A stretch of DNA of 64,000 bases from Streptomyces roseoverticillatus (GTDB taxonomy: Bacteria; Actinomycetota; Actinomycetes; Streptomycetales; Streptomycetaceae): assembly GCF_000719265.1 (NCBI RefSeq), contig NZ_JOFL01000032.1, positions 30,193 through 94,192 on the forward strand, read 5' to 3'. Numbering within the stretch: the first letter of the stretch is position 1; each line of letters starts with the position of its first letter. The position numbers and the translations under genes are program-made. Positions 11,928 through 21,395 of the stretch are shown here, in pieces. Under the pieces are notes generated by a model. It did no database searches and was not told the DNA's origin. It worked only from the letters and a program-made list of their open reading frames with translations.

Positions 11928-13433
11928 ATGAGCGCCCCTTCCTCAGGATCCGCCGACAATAGCCCCGCGCAAGGGTTTTATCCGGACCCTTCCATTCCTG
12001 GCTATATCCGTTACTGGAGCGGCACCGCCTGGGTGCCCGGTACGAGCCGGCCGGCGCCCGCCGAGGGCGAGCCGATGCCCGCGCCGCCCGCCGGGCTCGC
12101 CAGGCCCGCGGCGCCCGCGCTCGCCTCGCCCGTGCCGCCGACCCCGCGCCGCTCCGGCCCCGACCGGCAGCCGGCCGCGCAGCAGCCCGACGAGACGGGG
12201 CCGATGTTCCTCGACGAGGAGCCGGCCCTGCGCGAGGCCCGCTCGGAGCCGGCCCCCGCCTGGCGAGCGGAGCCCGCCCGGCAGGAAGGCTTCGGCGGCG
12301 ATCAGGACCGGCGCGTCTCCTGGGGCGAGGCCTCCGGGCCCGGCTCCGGCAGCGGGATGCCCGGGCCCCGTGATCCGCGCGTCGCCTCTCCCGCCGCCTC
12401 CGGCCCGGCCCGCCCCGAGCCTCACCGCCCCGAGCCTCACCGCCCCGAGCCTCACCGCCCCGAGCCTCACCGCCCCGAGCCTCACCGCCCCGAGCCGCAG
12501 CGCGCCGAGGAGCCCGCGGCCCGGGCGGAGAGCGGCGTCCCCGCCGTCCGGCCCGGCGGCACGATGCAGCTGCGCACCTCCGGCCGGCCCGTTCCGCCGG
12601 GCGCCGCCGCGAGCCGGCCGGATGCCCGCGTGGAGGAGGCGCAGGCCCAGCCCCCCGCCGGGCCGCAGTCCATGCCGCCGGAGCGCCGGGCCCTGCCCGC
12701 CGCGGCCCCGGCGGCCGCGCTGCCCGCTCCCGCGCGGTCCGCGCCCGCCGCCCTGCCCGAGCCCCGTCCGCAGGAGCAGCCCCGCCCCCGCACCGCGGAG
12801 CAGGCCCGGCCCGCGGCCGGCGGCTGGGCCCAGCAGGTGCAGCAGCTGGCCCAGCAGCAGCCCCCGGCCGCCGCCTCCTCCGAGGTGGCCGCGCCGTGGA
12901 AGCCCCCGAAGGACGACCCCTTCCTGCGGGCCGCGCAGGAGCAGGGCCGCCCCGCGCCGCTGGCGCGGCGGCTCGCCGCCCGCCTGATCGACTCCGTCGT
13001 GCTGGGCGCCGTCGTCGGCGCCGTGGCCGTGCCGCTGTGGGCCAAGGCCGTCACTCACATCGACGACAAGGTCGCGCAGGCCAAGCAGTCCGGCGAGACG
13101 GTCACGGTCTGGCTGCTCGACGGCACGACCGGCACGTACCTGGCCGTCGTGCTGGGCGTCCTGCTCGTCGCCGGCGTGGTCCTGGAGGCGCTCCCCACCG
13201 CCAAGTGGGGCCGCACCCTGGGCAAGCGGCTGTGCGGCACGCGCGTCCTGGACATCGAGTCGCACGACAGCCCGCGCTTCGGGGCGGCGCTGCGCCGCTG
13301 GCTGGTGTACGGGGGGCTCGGCGCGCTGGGGATCGGCGTGATCGGCGCCCTGTGGTGCGTGTTCGACCGCCCGTGGCGGCAGTGCTGGCACGACAAGGCG
13401 GCCCGTACGTTCGTGGCGGTGGGCAAGCGCTGA
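11928..13433 (+). CDS. RDD-family membrane protein with DUF2510 domain
   Basis: The 501-residue protein begins with a DUF2510-like segment (FYPDPSIPGYIRYWSGTAW at about residues 15-33). A long disordered Pro/Ala/Arg-rich linker of about 320 residues follows. It includes six copies of a five-residue HRPEP-type repeat. The C-terminal 150 residues are an RDD domain with three helices, opening with the Arg/Asp motif of ARLIDSVVLGA and ending in HDKAARTFV. RDD proteins are membrane proteins of poorly known function, some linked to ion transport. The ATG at 11928 follows GGAGACC. A second RDD gene follows 55 bp later, probably in the same operon. Confidence 0.8.
   Translation: MSAPSSGSADNSPAQGFYPDPSIPGYIRYWSGTAWVPGTSRPAPAEGEPMPAPPAGLARPAAPALASPVPPTPRRSGPDRQPAAQQPDETGPMFLDEEPALREARSEPAPAWRAEPARQEGFGGDQDRRVSWGEASGPGSGSGMPGPRDPRVASPAASGPARPEPHRPEPHRPEPHRPEPHRPEPHRPEPQRAEEPAARAESGVPAVRPGGTMQLRTSGRPVPPGAAASRPDARVEEAQAQPPAGPQSMPPERRALPAAAPAAALPAPARSAPAALPEPRPQEQPRPRTAEQARPAAGGWAQQVQQLAQQQPPAAASSEVAAPWKPPKDDPFLRAAQEQGRPAPLARRLAARLIDSVVLGAVVGAVAVPLWAKAVTHIDDKVAQAKQSGETVTVWLLDGTTGTYLAVVLGVLLVAGVVLEALPTAKWGRTLGKRLCGTRVLDIESHDSPRFGAALRRWLVYGGLGALGIGVIGALWCVFDRPWRQCWHDKAARTFVAVGKR
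12411..12500 (+). repeat. six 15-bp tandem repeats in the RDD gene linker
   Basis: Five identical copies and one diverged copy of CGCCCCGAGCCTCAC run from 12411 to 12500. Each unit encodes five residues (RPEPH), giving a His/Pro/Glu-rich track in the disordered linker. The copies are identical at the DNA level, so the expansion is recent. Confidence 0.95.
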
Positions 13434-13488
13434 CCCGAACGGCACAGCGCCGGATGCGGGGCGCCGCCCCCCGGGTTCTACTCGGGCC

Positions 13489-14205
13489 ATGAGCACCGAG
13501 CCGCCGCCCGAGGACGACCCCTTCAAGAAACGGCCGACGGAACCGCGCCTGCCGCCGTACGGGTCGCCCCCGCCGGGAGCCCCGCCCCCGCCGGGCCCCG
13601 GCGCGTCCCCGGAGGGTGGCGCGTACGCAGGCGGCGGCCGGCCGCCCGGCTCGGAGGTGCCCTACGGCGGTGATCCGTACGGGGGGCCGCCGCCCGGCCC
13701 GGGCGGCGGCCCCGGCAATCCCTACGGCGATCAGTTCGGCGCCGCCGACCCGCTCGCGGGCATGCCCCCGCTCGCGAACCGGTTCAAGCGGCTCGTCGCC
13801 CGCATCATCGACGCGCTGCTCGTGTCCATCCCGGTCACCGCGGTCTTCAAGGCCGCGATGTGGGACTGGGATCCGGCGAACTGGAACGACGGCCGGGCCA
13901 CGAGCCTCGGCATCATCATCGCCGTCGTCTACTTCCTCTACGAGGGGCTGATGCTCACCAAGCGGGGGCAGACCGTCGGCAAGATGGCGATGAGCATCCG
14001 GGTGGCGATGCTGGAGAACGGAGCGATCCCCCAGGGAAGCCCGGGCTGGACGCGCGCCGCCGTGTACAACCTGCCGCAGGTGGTGCCCTGCTGCGGCTTC
14101 CTCTTCTGGCTGGTCAACGTGCTCTGGTGTACGTGGGACATGCCGTACCACCAGTGCATCCACGACAAGGCGGCCAAAACGGTGGTGGTCTCAACCGTGC
14201 AGTGA
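13489..14205 (+). CDS. RDD-family membrane protein
   Basis: The 238-residue protein has a Pro/Gly-rich cytoplasmic N-terminus of about 90 residues and then an RDD domain. That domain starts at ANRFKRLVARIIDALLVSIP and ends in HQCIHDKAAKTVVV. About three membrane segments are seen. It is the second of two adjacent RDD genes on the same strand and shares the architecture of its neighbour without the DUF2510 part. The two may work together in the membrane. The function is unknown. Confidence 0.8.
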   Translation: MSTEPPPEDDPFKKRPTEPRLPPYGSPPPGAPPPPGPGASPEGGAYAGGGRPPGSEVPYGGDPYGGPPPGPGGGPGNPYGDQFGAADPLAGMPPLANRFKRLVARIIDALLVSIPVTAVFKAAMWDWDPANWNDGRATSLGIIIAVVYFLYEGLMLTKRGQTVGKMAMSIRVAMLENGAIPQGSPGWTRAAVYNLPQVVPCCGFLFWLVNVLWCTWDMPYHQCIHDKAAKTVVVSTVQ

Positions 14206-14209
14206 GTGC

Positions 14210-14464
14210 TCAGTGCAGTGAGTGCTCGCTCAGTCTCGATTCGGTGGGCAGGGGAGCGCGCTGCCGGGGCACCCGGGGCCTGCGGGAGCCGACGCGCGGC
14301 ACCGGGAAGGCGACGGCGACGAACAGGCCGAGCGCGAGCGCTGCGACGGCTATGACCGCGATCCCGAACCCCGAACTCGTCTGCGAGAGCAGCAGCATGG
14401 CGAGGGTCGAGAAGACGACGGTGGCCGATCCGTAGGTTATCTGTGCGGGGGTCGGACGCGGCAT
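14210..14464 (-). CDS. small two-helix membrane protein
   Basis: The 84-residue protein has two predicted membrane segments (about residues 10-27 and 32-53) and a basic C-terminal tail. The PRP start sequence and the TYGSATVVFSTLAML core look like a conserved small Streptomyces membrane protein, but I do not recognise a named family. It ends five bases from the RDD gene stop, convergently. No function can be proposed. Confidence 0.65.
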   Translation of the reverse strand: MPRPTPAQITYGSATVVFSTLAMLLLSQTSSGFGIAVIAVAALALGLFVAVAFPVPRVGSRRPRVPRQRAPLPTESRLSEHSLH

Positions 14465-14802
14465 GGCGGGATCCGTCCTCGGAGCAAAGGTGTGGGTGCG
14501 GAGCCGGCTGGTGCGAAGAGCGTGCGTACAGCAATGGTGTACACCAAAACGACTCTACGGTCCTGTCTGCCCGAGCGGAACTGCCGGTAAGCGTGACCTA
14601 ACACACGGTGCCGGAGCACGGGGGGCGCACGGAGTCATCCGCCGGTCCAAGTGGTGAGATGAGCGCGCCCGTTGCTGTCCGAAATCCGCAACATAAAGGT
14701 CGGATAACGTACTTGCTCTTCCAGTTGTAGTCAAGGTCTGTCTTTTCTTGCGTCACTCCGGTCAAATACCTCCACAGTTGTCACTGGGGAGGACATTCAC
14801 AA
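14465..14802. other. 338-bp intergenic region, divergent promoters
   Basis: The region lies between the small membrane protein gene and the secreted M6 protease gene and has no convincing gene. It is visibly more A/T-rich than the coding DNA, with CATAAAGG and TAGTCAAGGTC stretches near the protease side. That fits a regulated promoter. A good GGGGAGGA ribosome site lies at 14786-14793. Confidence 0.5.
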
Positions 14803-17214
14803 GTGAAGAGCAGCCAACGGAGGCTCGCCAGATCCGCCGCCGTGGCCACGACCGTCGCGCTCGCCGCGACGGCCCTGGCCACGGGGACCACGGCCGGGAT
14901 CGCACAGGCGGCCACCACTGCCGGCACGCCGTCGAGCATCGAGCGCCACGACCCGGAGCAGGCCGGGAAGGGCGTCGAGCACGACCTCAAGGGCCCGTAC
15001 GCGAAGAAGCAGGAGGCGCAGCGCAAGGCTGCCCTCGACAAGGTCATATCCGGCGACGCCCGCGTGGAGCAGCGCGGCGCGTCGAAGGTCGTCCAGCTCG
15101 GCAAGGGGAAGTACGTCGAGCTCGCCCGGGAGAAGACCGACCGCATCTTCACGATCCTCGTGGACTTCGGCGACAAGGTCGACGACACCACGATGTACGA
15201 CCCGGACGGGCCGGACGGGCCCAAGCCGCCCGTGAAGAAGTACGGCGGGCAGCCGGGCCCGGCGCACAACCAGATCAAGCAGCCGGACCGCAAGAACGAC
15301 AACAGCACGGCCTGGCAGAAGGACTACAACCGGGAGCACTTCCAGGACCTGTACTTCTCGCACGACAAGGACAAGGAGTCCCTGGCGAAGTACTACGAGA
15401 AGCAGTCCTCGGGCCGCTACACGGTCGACGGCACGGTCACCGACTGGGTCAGGGTCCCCTGGAACGAGGCCCGTTACGGCGCCAACTACTGCGGCTCCAC
15501 CAACTGCCCCTCCGCCTGGGACCTGGTGCGCGACGGCGTCAACCAGTGGGTGAAGGACCAGAAGGCGGCCGGCCGCAGCGACGCCGACGTCAAGGCGCAG
15601 CTGGCCACCTACGACCAGTGGGACCGCAACGACTACAACGGCAACGGCAACTTCAACGAGCCCGACGGCTACATCGACCACTTCCAGATCGTGCACGCCG
15701 GCGAGGACGAGTCCGCCGGCGGCGGCGCGCAGAAGACCGACGCCATCTGGGCCCACCGCTGGTACGCCTACGGCTCGGACGCCGGCAAGACCGGCCCCGG
15801 GAACAACAAGGCCGGCGGCACGCAGATCGGTGACACCGGCATCTGGGTCGGCGACTACACGATGCAGCCCGAGAACGGCGGCCTCGGCGTCTTCGCCCAC
15901 GAGTACGGCCACGACCTGGGCCTGCCCGACGAGTACGACACCACCGGCACCGGTGAGTCCTCCGTCGCCTACTGGTCGCTGATGTCCTCCGGTTCCTGGC
16001 TGGGCCGCGGCAAGGACACCATCGGTGACCTGCCCGGCGACATGAGCGCCTGGGACAAGCTGCAGCTCGGCTGGCTCAACTACGACAAGGCGAAGGCGGC
16101 GACGAAGTCGACGCACAAGCTGGGCGTGGCCGAGTACAACACCAAGGACAAGCAGGCGGTCGTCGTCGACCTGCCCAACAAGGCGGTCAAGACCGACGTC
16201 GTCAAGCCTGCCGAGGGCGGCAAGCAGTGGTGGGGCGGTCAGGCCGACGACCTGAAGAACACCCTCTCCCGCCCGGTCGACCTCACCGGCAAGTCCAAGG
16301 CGAGCCTGGACTTCTCGGGCTGGTGGGACATCGAGGCGGGCTACGACTACGCCTACGTCGAGGTCTCCACGGACGGCGGCAAGAACTGGACCCCGGTCGA
16401 CGGCACGGCCGACGGCAAGTCCGTCCCGCGCGACGGCGGCGACAAGCCCGCGCTGACCGGCCAGTCCGGCGCGTACAAGAAGCTGGCGTACCCGCTCGAC
16501 GCGTACGCCGGCAAGAAGATCGACCTGCGCTTCCGCTACTCCACGGACGGCGGCACCACCGGCAAGGGCTTCACCGCCGACGCCATCAGCCTCACCGCCG
16601 ACGGCGCCACCCTCTTCGCCGACGGCGCCGAGGGCGACGACAACGGCTGGACGGCGAAGGGCTTCTCGCGCATCGGCGAGTCCTTCACCAAGGAGTACGC
16701 GCAGTACTACATCGCCGAGAACCGGCAGTACGTCTCGTACGACACGACCCTGAAGACCGGCCCGTACAACTTCGGCTGGAAGAAGGACCGTCCGGGCTGG
16801 GTCGAGCACTACCCGTACCAGAACGGTCTGCTGATCTGGAAGTGGGACACCTCGCAGGCCGACAACAACGTCGGCGTGCACCCCGGCACCGGCCGCATCC
16901 TGCCGGTCGACGCGCACCCGCAGATCGAGAAGTGGGCCGACGGTTCGGTCATGCGCAACCGCTTCCAGGCGTACGACTCGCCCTTCAGCTGGTTCCCGAG
17001 CGAGGGCTACACCGTCCACCAGGACGGCGTCGCGGCCCGCGTGAAGGCCAAGCTCGGCGCGCCGCTCTTCGACGACCGCAAGGGCACGTACTGGAGCAAG
17101 GACAATCCGACCGGCGGTGTGCAGGTTACTGACACCAACACCCGGATCAAGATCCTCTGGCAGGCGCCGAGCGGCTCCTCGATGACCGTCCAGGTGAGCC
17201 CGTCGGGCAAGTAA
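14803..17214 (+). CDS. secreted M6-family metalloprotease (immune inhibitor A type)
   Basis: The 803-residue exported protease has a signal peptide with an RRLARSAAVA start and a hydrophobic core ending near AQAAT (about residue 38). The zinc site HEYGHDLGLPDEYD begins at His366. Glu367 is the catalytic base and Asp/Glu residues follow, as in the M6 family. The rest (about 470-700) contains carbohydrate-binding or MAM-like beta segments typical of immune inhibitor A. It would be secreted to degrade proteins outside the cell. The GTG start is backed by GGGGAGGA nine bases upstream. Confidence 0.92.
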   Translation: MKSSQRRLARSAAVATTVALAATALATGTTAGIAQAATTAGTPSSIERHDPEQAGKGVEHDLKGPYAKKQEAQRKAALDKVISGDARVEQRGASKVVQLGKGKYVELAREKTDRIFTILVDFGDKVDDTTMYDPDGPDGPKPPVKKYGGQPGPAHNQIKQPDRKNDNSTAWQKDYNREHFQDLYFSHDKDKESLAKYYEKQSSGRYTVDGTVTDWVRVPWNEARYGANYCGSTNCPSAWDLVRDGVNQWVKDQKAAGRSDADVKAQLATYDQWDRNDYNGNGNFNEPDGYIDHFQIVHAGEDESAGGGAQKTDAIWAHRWYAYGSDAGKTGPGNNKAGGTQIGDTGIWVGDYTMQPENGGLGVFAHEYGHDLGLPDEYDTTGTGESSVAYWSLMSSGSWLGRGKDTIGDLPGDMSAWDKLQLGWLNYDKAKAATKSTHKLGVAEYNTKDKQAVVVDLPNKAVKTDVVKPAEGGKQWWGGQADDLKNTLSRPVDLTGKSKASLDFSGWWDIEAGYDYAYVEVSTDGGKNWTPVDGTADGKSVPRDGGDKPALTGQSGAYKKLAYPLDAYAGKKIDLRFRYSTDGGTTGKGFTADAISLTADGATLFADGAEGDDNGWTAKGFSRIGESFTKEYAQYYIAENRQYVSYDTTLKTGPYNFGWKKDRPGWVEHYPYQNGLLIWKWDTSQADNNVGVHPGTGRILPVDAHPQIEKWADGSVMRNRFQAYDSPFSWFPSEGYTVHQDGVAARVKAKLGAPLFDDRKGTYWSKDNPTGGVQVTDTNTRIKILWQAPSGSSMTVQVSPSGK

Positions 17215-17252
17215 TCCCCGCAGGATCTGCGTTTATGCAGGTCAGCGCAGTG

Positions 17253-17284
17253 TCGGCCGTCGCCCTCTAGCGGGCGGCGGCCGA
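17253..17284 (+). terminator. stem-loop terminator after the M6 protease gene
   Basis: A 13-bp stem (17253-17265 paired with 17272-17284, one G-U pair) closes a six-base TCTAGC loop, 38 bp after the protease stop. The following TCGCGTTTA has only a weak U run, as is common in Streptomyces. Confidence 0.75.
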
Positions 17285-17349
17285 TCGCGTTTAGATGACT
17301 GGCGTGACGCTGTTATTGACACCCCGGCCCGGGGAGAGGTGACGCGGGC

Positions 17350-17676
17350 ATGGCAGGCGGTGGTTTCTGCAAGCTGCCGGGCGGCAGTGTGGTGGTGGCC
17401 CTCTACCTTCCCGGGCCGCCCGGCGGGGGCGCGTCGCCCGGAGCCCGGGTGCGGGTGCTGGTGCACGCCGCGAACCGGGCGCGCGCGCTCACGCGCCTGC
17501 GGAACCTGGGCCTGCGGGCGGTCTACCTGCGGGGCAATACGGAGCCGCCGACGCCGGACGAGATAACGGCGGTCCTCCACCATCCGGACGGGCTGGTCTG
17601 GCGCGCGGCGCCGGACGACGACACGGAGTCGTGGCATCCGATACGGACGCTGCTGCGGAGGGCGCCTGCGGCGTAG
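17350..17676 (+). CDS. conserved hypothetical protein (108 aa)
   Basis: The 108-residue soluble protein has no signal peptide or membrane segment. Its middle part (VRVLVHAANRARALTRLRNLGLRAVYLRG) predicts a small alpha/beta fold. The C-terminus contains DEITAVLHHPDGLVWR. I do not recognise the family. The ATG is preceded by a GGGGAGAGG site. It lies between the protease terminator and the convergent nicotinamidase gene. Confidence 0.6.
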   Translation: MAGGGFCKLPGGSVVVALYLPGPPGGGASPGARVRVLVHAANRARALTRLRNLGLRAVYLRGNTEPPTPDEITAVLHHPDGLVWRAAPDDDTESWHPIRTLLRRAPAA

Positions 17677-17925
17677 GTTTTTGCCTGCACGGACGGCTTG
17701 CGGCCGGTGCGGCACCGCCGGATACGTCGACGGTGGTTGCGCGCCGTCGCGGCGGGAGATTTTCCGGGGCTTCGCCCCGGGCTGGGGGCTCGCCCCCAGG
17801 AAACTGGGGGCACCTCCCAGCGGTAGCCGGGGGAGAAAGGGCGGGACCGGGGCCTAACCTCCGCCGCAGCGGCGATCAGCCACCGTCCACGCACCCGGCG
17901 GTGCCGAGCCCCGCTCAGCCGGAGC

Positions 17926-18519
17926 TCACCCCGTCGCAACCACCGGCTTGCCGGTGAGCTCGACGCCCGCCCCGCGGAGCTCCTCCAGCGCCCGATCCGT
18001 CGTCCGCGAAGCGACCCCCGCCGTGAGGTCGAGCAGAACCTGCGTCGAGAACCCCTCCCGCGCCGCGTCCAGCGCGGTAGCGCGGACGCAGTGGTCCGTG
18101 GCGATGCCGACGACGTCGACCTCCGTGACGCCCCGCTCCCGCAGCCAGTCCGCCAGGGACACCCCGTTCTCGTCGGTGCCCTCGAACCCGCTGTACGCGG
18201 CCGCGTACGCCCCCTTGTCGAAGACGGCGTCTATCGCCCCGGAGGCGACGACCGGAGCGAAGTTCGGGTGGAACCCGGACCCCTCCGTGCCGGCGACGCA
18301 GTGCGGCGGCCAGGTGGTTTCGTAGTCCGGCTCGGCGGAGAAGTGCGCGCCGGGGTCTATGTGGTGGTCGCGCGTGGCGACGATGTGCCGGTACCCGGCG
18401 GTGGCCTCGCCGACGAGGTCGGTGATGGCCGCGGCCACGTCCGCCCCGCCCGCGACCGCGAGGCTGCCGCCCTCGCAGAAGTCGTTCTGCACGTCGACGA
18501 TGATCAGTGCACGCTGCAT
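17926..18519 (-). CDS. pncA: nicotinamidase (isochorismatase-like)
   Basis: This 197-residue enzyme hydrolyses nicotinamide to nicotinate and ammonia for NAD salvage. The catalytic triad is visible: Asp9 (IIVDVQNDF), Lys102 (FDKGAYAAAYSG) and Cys144 (GIATDHCVRAT). The metal ligands Asp51, His53 and likely His59/His73 lie in TRDHHIDPGAHF and PPHC. Downstream of pncB on the same strand, it supplies the substrate for the next enzyme. The 148-bp gap suggests it may also have its own promoter. Confidence 0.92.
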   Translation of the reverse strand: MQRALIIVDVQNDFCEGGSLAVAGGADVAAAITDLVGEATAGYRHIVATRDHHIDPGAHFSAEPDYETTWPPHCVAGTEGSGFHPNFAPVVASGAIDAVFDKGAYAAAYSGFEGTDENGVSLADWLRERGVTEVDVVGIATDHCVRATALDAAREGFSTQVLLDLTAGVASRTTDRALEELRGAGVELTGKPVVATG

Positions 18520-18667
18520 AGTGCGGATCCTTTGTGGAAGGGCCCTCGGCCGACAGTGCGGATCACGACTGTACGGATCGCCTCTCTGTGACCGAGGGTA
18601 GTGACTTCCGTTGCGCAATGGGAGAGGGGCCCCGAGCGGGGGAGCCCCACCGGGCGCACCGGGAGCG

Positions 18668-19996
18668 TCAGAGGTACTCGGTGGGGAGTACCGGCTCACC
18701 GCGCGAGAGCTGGGTCGCGGAGAGGGGGAGCCCGGCCCGGGCGGCGGCGTGCCGCTCCCGCACGGTGTCCAGGGGCTCGCGGGCGACGACCTCGCCGCCG
18801 CGGACGAGCTCCACGATCAGCTGGTGGTCCGCGAGCTCCGGCGGCACCGGCCCGGTGCCGACGACCTCGGCCTCGGCGACCCCGGCCGCGTCGGGCCGGC
18901 GCGCGGCCCACTTGCGGCCGCCGATGGAGGTCTTGCCGCCCATGGACTTCTTGGCGACGGGCCGCAGCGGCGCGTCCGCGCCGGCCTCGTCCGCGCGGGC
19001 CACGAGCTTGTAGACCATCGAGCAGGTGGGGTGCCCGCTGCCGGTGACGAGCTGGGTGCCGACCCCGTACGCGTCGACGGGGGCCGCGGCGAGCGAGGCG
19101 ATGGCGTACTCGTCGAGGTCGCTGGTGACGACGATCTTCGTCTTGGTGGCGCCCAGGTCGTCCAGCTGCTGCCGCACGCGGTGCGCGAGCAGCAGCAGGT
19201 CGCCGGAGTCGATGCGGACGGCGCCGAGCCCGGGGCCCGCGATCTCCACGGCCGTGCGGACGGCCTCGGTCACGTCGTAGGTGTCGACGAGCAGGGTCGT
19301 GCCCCCGCCGAGCGAGTCGACCTGGGCGGTGAAGGCGTCGCGCTCGCTGTCGTGCAGCAGCGTGAAGGCGTGCGCACTGGTGCCGACGGTCGGAATGCTG
19401 TAGCGGAAGCCGGCCGCGAGGTCGGAGGTGGAGGTGAAGCCGCCCACGTACGCGGCGCGGGAGGCGGCGACGGCCGCGAGCTCGTGGGTGCGCCGGGCGC
19501 CCATCTCGATCAGCGGGCGGTCTCCGGCGGCCACGGACATCCGGGAGGCCGCGGCGGCGACGGCCGAGTCGTGGTTGAGGATCGACAGGATCACGGTCTC
19601 CAGCAGGACCGCCTCGGCGAAGGTGCCCTCGACGCGCAGGATCGGCGAGCCGGGGAAGTAGACCTCGCCCTCGGGGTAGCCCGAGATGTCGCCGCGGAAG
19701 CGGTAGTCCGCGAGCCAGGCCAGCGTCGGCTCGTCGACGATCCGCTGGGCGGTGAGGAAGTCCAGGACTCCGCTGTCGAAGCGGAAGTTCTCCACGGCGT
19801 CCAGGACGCGGCCGGTGCCCGCCACGACGCCGTAGCGGCGCCCCTCGGGCAGCCGGCGGGTGAAGACCTCGAAGACCGAGCGGCGGTCGGCGGTGCCGGA
19901 GCGCAGCGCGGCCTGCAGCATCGTGAGTTCGTACCGGTCGGTGAAGAGGGCCGTCGACGGAACGTCCACCGGCAGCCTCAAGTCCGCAGCGTTCAT
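18668..19996 (-). CDS. pncB: nicotinate phosphoribosyltransferase
   Basis: The 442-residue enzyme joins nicotinate to PRPP to give nicotinate mononucleotide. The N-terminus has ALFTDRYELTMLQAAL, typical of the family. VRIDSGDLLLLA and VVTSDLDEYAI provide the phosphoribosyl-binding part of the barrel, followed by GVGTQLVTG. The ATG at 19996 gives the usual length. An ATG seven codons earlier is also possible. Ribosome sites are weak for both. It is divergent from clpS and sits upstream of pncA, so the two salvage enzymes are neighbours in one direction. Confidence 0.92.
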   Translation of the reverse strand: MNAADLRLPVDVPSTALFTDRYELTMLQAALRSGTADRRSVFEVFTRRLPEGRRYGVVAGTGRVLDAVENFRFDSGVLDFLTAQRIVDEPTLAWLADYRFRGDISGYPEGEVYFPGSPILRVEGTFAEAVLLETVILSILNHDSAVAAAASRMSVAAGDRPLIEMGARRTHELAAVAASRAAYVGGFTSTSDLAAGFRYSIPTVGTSAHAFTLLHDSERDAFTAQVDSLGGGTTLLVDTYDVTEAVRTAVEIAGPGLGAVRIDSGDLLLLAHRVRQQLDDLGATKTKIVVTSDLDEYAIASLAAAPVDAYGVGTQLVTGSGHPTCSMVYKLVARADEAGADAPLRPVAKKSMGGKTSIGGRKWAARRPDAAGVAEAEVVGTGPVPPELADHQLIVELVRGGEVVAREPLDTVRERHAAARAGLPLSATQLSRGEPVLPTEYL

Positions 19997-20163
19997 GGAA
20001 CGAGATGCTACCCCCAATACTCGTCAGTCTGACGATTTCTACGGAGTGACGCCCGGCACCCGCCCGGCCCTCGCCCGCGACCCGGCCGGCGCGCACCCCG
20101 CGTCCGGTCGACGCGCGGCTCGGGGTACCCCCGTTTGTGCATCGCAAGCCCCCGAGTGGCAGC

Positions 20164-20475
20164 ATGGGAAACGTGAGTGTTGCACCGGTCGAGATCGAAC
20201 GCACCGAGTCGAGCGAGTCCCCGTACGCGGTGACCGAGCCCGACGTTCCCTGGGTCACGCTGGTTCACAACGACCCCATCAACCTCATGAGTTATGTGAC
20301 GTATGTCTTTCAGGCGTACTTCGGCTACTCCAAGGACAAGGCCCACAAGCTGATGCTCGACGTCCACCACAAGGGGCGCGCCACCGTTTCCAGCGGCAGC
20401 CGCGAGGAGATGGAGCGCGACGTGCAGGCGATGCACGGCTACGGGCTGTGGGCGACGCTGTCGCAGGACCGTTGA
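20164..20475 (+). CDS. clpS: ATP-dependent Clp protease adaptor ClpS
   Basis: This 103-residue adaptor binds the Clp ATPase (ClpC in actinobacteria) and hands it proteins with N-end-rule degrons. The recognition region [16 protein letters not shown] and the ClpA/C-binding helix with [15 protein letters not shown] are present. Either the ATG at 20164 or the GTG at 20173 could be the start. The GTG gives the usual VSVAPVEIE opening. It overlaps the next gene by one base (TGATG), so the two are coupled. Confidence 0.93.
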   Translation: MGNVSVAPVEIERTESSESPYAVTEPDVPWVTLVHNDPINLMSYVTYVFQAYFGYSKDKAHKLMLDVHHKGRATVSSGSREEMERDVQAMHGYGLWATLSQDR

Positions 20476-21077
20476 TGGCCGGCCACTTCGAGCCGCTGTC
20501 CGGCGGCGGGGCCGCCGTGGCCCTGGACGAGGTCGAGGTCTCCATCCTGCGCAGCCTGACGGTCCAGCTGCTGGAGCTGATCGGCCCGGGCGACGCCGCG
20601 GGCCCCGAAGGCGCCGATCCGCTCGCCCGGCTCTTCGCCGAGGGCCCCAGCGAGCCGCCGTCCGACCCCGCGCTCGCCCGGCTCTTCCCCGACGCCTACG
20701 GCGACCCGGGTGCCGGGCAGGACCCGCAGCAGCGCGCGTACGCCGCCGAATTCCGCCGCTACACCGAGAACGACCTGCGCGACCGCAAGCGCGAGGACGC
20801 CCTCGCGGTCGTCCGCTCGCTGGACGCGCTCACGGTGGCCGGAGCCGCCGGGGATGACGTGGCCGTCCTGCGCCTCACGCCCGAGGACTGCCGCCGCTGG
20901 CTGGGCACCCTCAACGATCTCCGGCTGACCATCGGCGCGCGGCTGGAAATCACCCATGAGGACGACAGCGAGGCGCTGCTCCGGCTGCCGGACGACGATG
21001 CGCGCAAGCCGATGGTGATGGCCCATCTCTGGCTCGGCGGACTACAGGAAACGCTGGTAGATGCACTGATGGGATGA
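20475..21077 (+). CDS. DUF2017 family protein
   Basis: The 200-residue soluble protein belongs to the DUF2017 family, which is regularly encoded just after clpS in actinobacteria. It is mostly helical, with EVSILRSLTVQLLELIGP near the start and WLGTLNDLRLTIGARLEIT near the end. Translational coupling to clpS (start codon overlaps the stop) suggests a role in the same protein-quality pathway, but the function is not known. Confidence 0.85.
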   Translation: MAGHFEPLSGGGAAVALDEVEVSILRSLTVQLLELIGPGDAAGPEGADPLARLFAEGPSEPPSDPALARLFPDAYGDPGAGQDPQQRAYAAEFRRYTENDLRDRKREDALAVVRSLDALTVAGAAGDDVAVLRLTPEDCRRWLGTLNDLRLTIGARLEITHEDDSEALLRLPDDDARKPMVMAHLWLGGLQETLVDALMG

Positions 21078-21395
21078 TCGATCAAAAGCATCCGGACATC
21101 CGCTCAGGGAACAATCAGGTCCGGATAACGATCGGATCACCGTAACGGTGCCTATTAACGCTCTTTTTCCTTATTGTCCGCATTTCTTTGTGGTCTGCGT
21201 CACTCGTCCATGATCGGCATTCAGACGATCTACCGGCCACTCGTGGTACATCTTTGCGACCTGCCTCCGTGACGCCACCCATGTTCACGGCGGGAGCGCT
21301 GAGCCGGCCGACCGTCGGCACTCGCAGGACTCCATCCGGGGGGATCGGAACCCGATCCGGAGCAACCGGATCGGTATGGAGAAAGGCGCACCACC
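21078..21395. other. 318-bp intergenic region before the amino-acid permease
   Basis: There is no gene here. A small stem, CACCG TAA CGGTG, at about 21138-21150 is followed by CTCTTTTTCC and may end the clpS-DUF2017 transcript. The stretch around 21120-21210 is A/T-rich for this genome and probably holds the permease promoter. A GGAGAAAGG ribosome site lies just upstream of 21396. Confidence 0.5.

Noticed and set aside
12411..12500. CRISPR-like direct repeats
   Set aside because: Units are contiguous without unique spacers, lie in a coding linker and have a 15-bp period. They are a coding microsatellite.
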